A DNA stretch of 64,000 nucleotides from the NCBI RefSeq assembly GCF_963662255.1, contig NC_085046.1, positions 48,995,797 through 49,059,796 on the forward strand, in the 5' to 3' direction. The notes under the pieces were generated by a model. That model saw only the letters and a program-made list of their open reading frames with translations. It did not search any database and had not been told where the DNA came from. Positions 61,821 to 64,000 of the stretch are shown in pieces. The DNA is from Cinclus cinclus. Lineage: Eukaryota > Chordata > Aves > Passeriformes > Cinclidae. The first letter of the stretch is position 1. Each line of letters begins with the position of its first letter. The position numbers were made by a program, and so were the translations under genes.

Positions 61821-62523
61821 TGTTGAAGGTCAGTTCTTTCCCTTTTCCCTCTGTGGAATTTTCCCCATTGTCATGCTAAGATACCTGTTGACTGGGCCCT
61901 GGTGGCAAGGAGGAGGGGAGAGAAGAGGGAACCCCACGAGATTCAAACAGCCAGAAGAGGAAACGGAAGGCTCTGTCTCGGCCCATTTCACCCGCGGAGT
62001 TTGGATGAGAAGGACTATCGCCGCCTCTGCACCAATTCCTGCCATCTTAGTGCTGGGAGCCATCCTCACTGCTGTCGGACCCCGCAAGGATGCCTTCTCG
62101 CTTTAACCTGCCATCAGCCAGCACTCTGCTAACCACTGTGACTGACACCGTGAGCGGAGGGCTCTCTCCATCTCTCTCTCCCCCTGGGACAGCGCTGCCA
62201 TCACCCCCAGCCCTCCTGCAGCTCTGCGGGACCTGCCTGCCCCCAGCACTGGGAACTGCAGCTCAGGGAAAACGTGCCAGCAGCCAAAAAGGACTGGCAC
62301 TGAGTTACTGTTCTGTTGATGGCTAATTTCATAGCTGTTGTTGTTCTTGTTTGTCTTGTTAAGTATACTAGTAAAAAACTATTCTTCCTATCCCCATATC
62401 TTTGCCTAAAAGCTCCCTTAATTTCAAAATCATAATAATCTGTAGGAAGGAAGGATCACATTTTTCAGTTCAAAGGGAGGCTTCTGCTTTCCTTAACAAA
62501 CACCTGTCTTTCAAACTAGGACA
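61821..62523 (+). repeat. 5' LTR of provirus 2
   Basis: Begins TGTTGAAGGTC and ends CTAGGACA, directly followed by the leader and primer site. It aligns over its whole length with the LTRs at 4430, 10429 and 50069 (reverse orientation), and shares diagnostic variants with the solo LTR at 50069, for example the CATCCTCACTGCTGTCGG region. It has a GC- and CpG-rich middle and a T/A-rich 3' portion. Confidence 0.93.
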
Positions 62524-62528
62524 GATTT

Positions 62529-62547
62529 TGGCCACCCAACGTGGGGC
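62529..62547 (+). promoter_or_regulatory. Primer binding site (tRNA-Lys-1,2 type, mutated)
   Basis: TGGCCACCCAACGTGGGGC follows the LTR after five bases. Compared with the Lys-1,2 site it has CA in place of a single G after TGGC, but keeps CCCAACGTGGGGC exactly, including the base that has changed in provirus 1. Confidence 0.85.
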
Positions 62548-62623
62548 CAGAGGGCATTGAGAGGAAAGGGTGAAAAAGGAATAACAGTTCTTGAGTTACC
62601 TCAGTTTTGTGTTAGGTGGCATC

Positions 62624-64000
62624 ATGTTGTCCAGCTTACTGTGGTTTGGGCTCCATGTGGCCACAGCTTTATCTCTCCCATTTGCAATCCCTTACTTGAA
62701 CATGGGTCCTATAACTCAGGCTGCTGTAACTATTATCCAGTTCATTTTGTGGGTTGATAATGTGAGAAATTCATGGATCTTTAACTTCCTCTGGAAGGTG
62801 GGCACATGGATTCAGGGCTATCACACTCTAACTGTATGTTTTTGGGGTTACTTTAATAATGGTACATACTGTGAGGATATGACACCAGGGAAAATTTTGT
62901 CCCAACCCCTTACACAGTTTTTTGGGTCTGCTCCACCAGCTTTTGAGGGGTTCAAATGTCTTCTAAGTAGTAATGATATCATACAGTGGCTGACATTGCT
63001 AATAGGCCTTGTAAACCTGTTCTATTTAACATTCTGAGATGAGGGGAGATTGACTTGGATGACAACCCTGATACGTCCCCCAAGGAATAGGGATTCTGCC
63101 CCAGAGCCTGACCCTGCCCCAGAGGTTAAGGATGTTGCCCCTGAGCCTGACTTCCCCAGAGCTCACCTCAGAGAGGAACCACCCAGAGTGGGTGGGGTTT
63201 CTAGTGAAGGAGATGAGTCAGATTCTGAAGGAGTACCTTTCCCCAGCTCTTGAGAAACTCTCCCCCTGCCTTAAAGAGGGAGAACCTGATGGTGCAGCAT
63301 TGGAACCCACAAATGTTACATCTCTCCAGGTTCCAGCTGAACTGCAAGGGCACTCACAGCCAGCAGCAATTGCCCCCATGGAAACTAGGAAGTCTAGGGT
63401 GAAAACAAAGCACCTGGATAATAAGGATCAGAAAGCAGGGCCCTCACAACCAGCCAGGGAGCCAGAGGTTGGGATCATCACCAAGTCCCTGATGTACGAA
63501 AGTCTCTGTAATCTGCGTAAAGACGTTGCACGACGGGGCCGTGAGGCTTTTACAACATGGTTACTGCGGGTCGGGGACCTTATGGGTACAGGTGTGCAGC
63601 TGGATGGTACTGAGACAAGGAATTTGGGACGCCTGACCCAGGACTCAGGTGTGGATCACGTATTCGTAAGGGAGCCAGGCCTCCTTTCCCACTAGGAGCG
63701 GCTTTTAATGAGTGTAAGAGAGAGGTTTGACCATAAAAAGAAAATGCAGGAGCACCACCATATAATGCGCTGGAAAACCCTTGAGGAGGGGATCCAACAG
63801 CTAAGGAAAGTGGCAGTAATGGAGGTACTCTTTGGGAGGGGTGGACAACATGACAATGACCCCGACAAGGTCAGGTGCACAGGGCAGATGTTGTGGAATC
63901 TGGCACACCTGGGGCCATCTCAATACACCACATTCATTGCAGCCATTAATGCTGACACCAACCACAAGACAGTGGGTTCTGTTGCCAATAAGCTCAGAAA
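62624..64000 (+). pseudogene. gag: gag of provirus 2 (5' portion, broken)
   Basis: The ATG at 62624 corresponds to the one at 10329 in provirus 1. The same hydrophobic membrane-like segments are present (ITQAAVTIIQFILWV, WLTLLIGLVNLFYLTF). TGA at 63035-63037 stands where provirus 1 has CGA (Arg). The Pro-Glu repeat is much shorter than in provirus 1. A two-base deletion near 63150-63160 shifts the frame; the capsid part then reads on from about 63160 to TAG 63693-63695, where provirus 1 has TGG (Trp). After the TAG the same frame is open to the window end and crosses without a break the point where provirus 1 is frameshifted, which locates that lesion. Confidence 0.87.

Larger units (their letters stand above)
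61821..64000 (+). mobile_element. Second provirus of the ERV family, 5' end, cut by the window edge
   Basis: Plus-strand element: 5' LTR (61821-62523), primer site (62529-62547), gag from 62624. It runs off at 64000 inside the capsid region, so its pol, 3' LTR and right target duplication cannot be seen. The five bases before it are GGGTT. The first 148 gag-frame codons differ from provirus 1 at only five residues. Gag carries a nonsense codon (63035), a two-base loss near 63155 and another nonsense codon (63693), so this copy is also broken. It faces provirus 1 in inverted orientation about 51 kb away. Confidence 0.93.

Noticed and set aside
61830..62326. Arg/Ser/Pro-rich open frames inside the LTRs (also at 4654-5125, 10396-11125, 50310-50836)
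   Set aside because: They recur because the LTR repeats recur and is GC-rich; frames differ between copies and carry no motif, so they are LTR shadows.

Overview
The window looks like avian nuclear DNA, probably from a songbird, although the species cannot be fixed from sequence alone. It is AT-rich and has no convincing host protein-coding exon. It holds several copies of a CR1-type non-LTR retrotransposon, one with the CR1-typical ATTCTGTG octamer tail, and three loci of one endogenous retrovirus (ERV) family. I found no tRNA, rRNA, CRISPR array or bacterial-type operon. Most of it reads as intergenic or deep intronic DNA.

Layout: 1-4.4 kb is unique noncoding DNA. From 4,430 to 11,134 there is a complete ERV on the minus strand, with two LTRs about 3% different, a 5-bp target duplication (TCAAC), a tRNA-Lys-type primer binding site, gag, and a protease-RT-RNase H-integrase reading frame. 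It has no envelope gene: only about 105 bases separate the end of pol from the 3' LTR. From 11.1 to 42.5 kb there is noncoding DNA with simple repeats and two weak CR1 scraps. A young-looking CR1 3' fragment with a long open RT frame lies at 42.5-43.8 kb. Two striking oligo-T/oligo-G tracts lie near 45.0 and 45.95 kb. An older, degraded CR1 running from the endonuclease to the 3' UTR covers 47.3-49.7 kb. It is followed by a solo LTR of the ERV family (50,069-50,788, minus strand) and another CR1 3' fragment (50.9-51.3 kb). Noncoding DNA runs to 61.8 kb, where a second provirus begins on the plus strand (LTR 61,821-62,523, then primer site and gag) and leaves the window at 64,000.

The ERV family is the most interesting content. 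Its pol resembles class III (ERV-L/spuma-related) elements: an LVDTGS protease, a YIDD reverse transcriptase and an HHCC/D,D35E integrase. Its PBS is of the Lys-1,2 type. Three features stand out: (i) the first part of the gag region encodes a strongly hydrophobic, apparently membrane-spanning domain, followed by an acidic Pro-Glu repeat that differs in length between the two copies; (ii) gag and pro-pol share one reading frame, separated by an amber codon; (iii) no Cys-His zinc knuckle is visible in Gag. All copies seen carry nonsense or frameshift lesions, so none is an intact autonomous element as read here.
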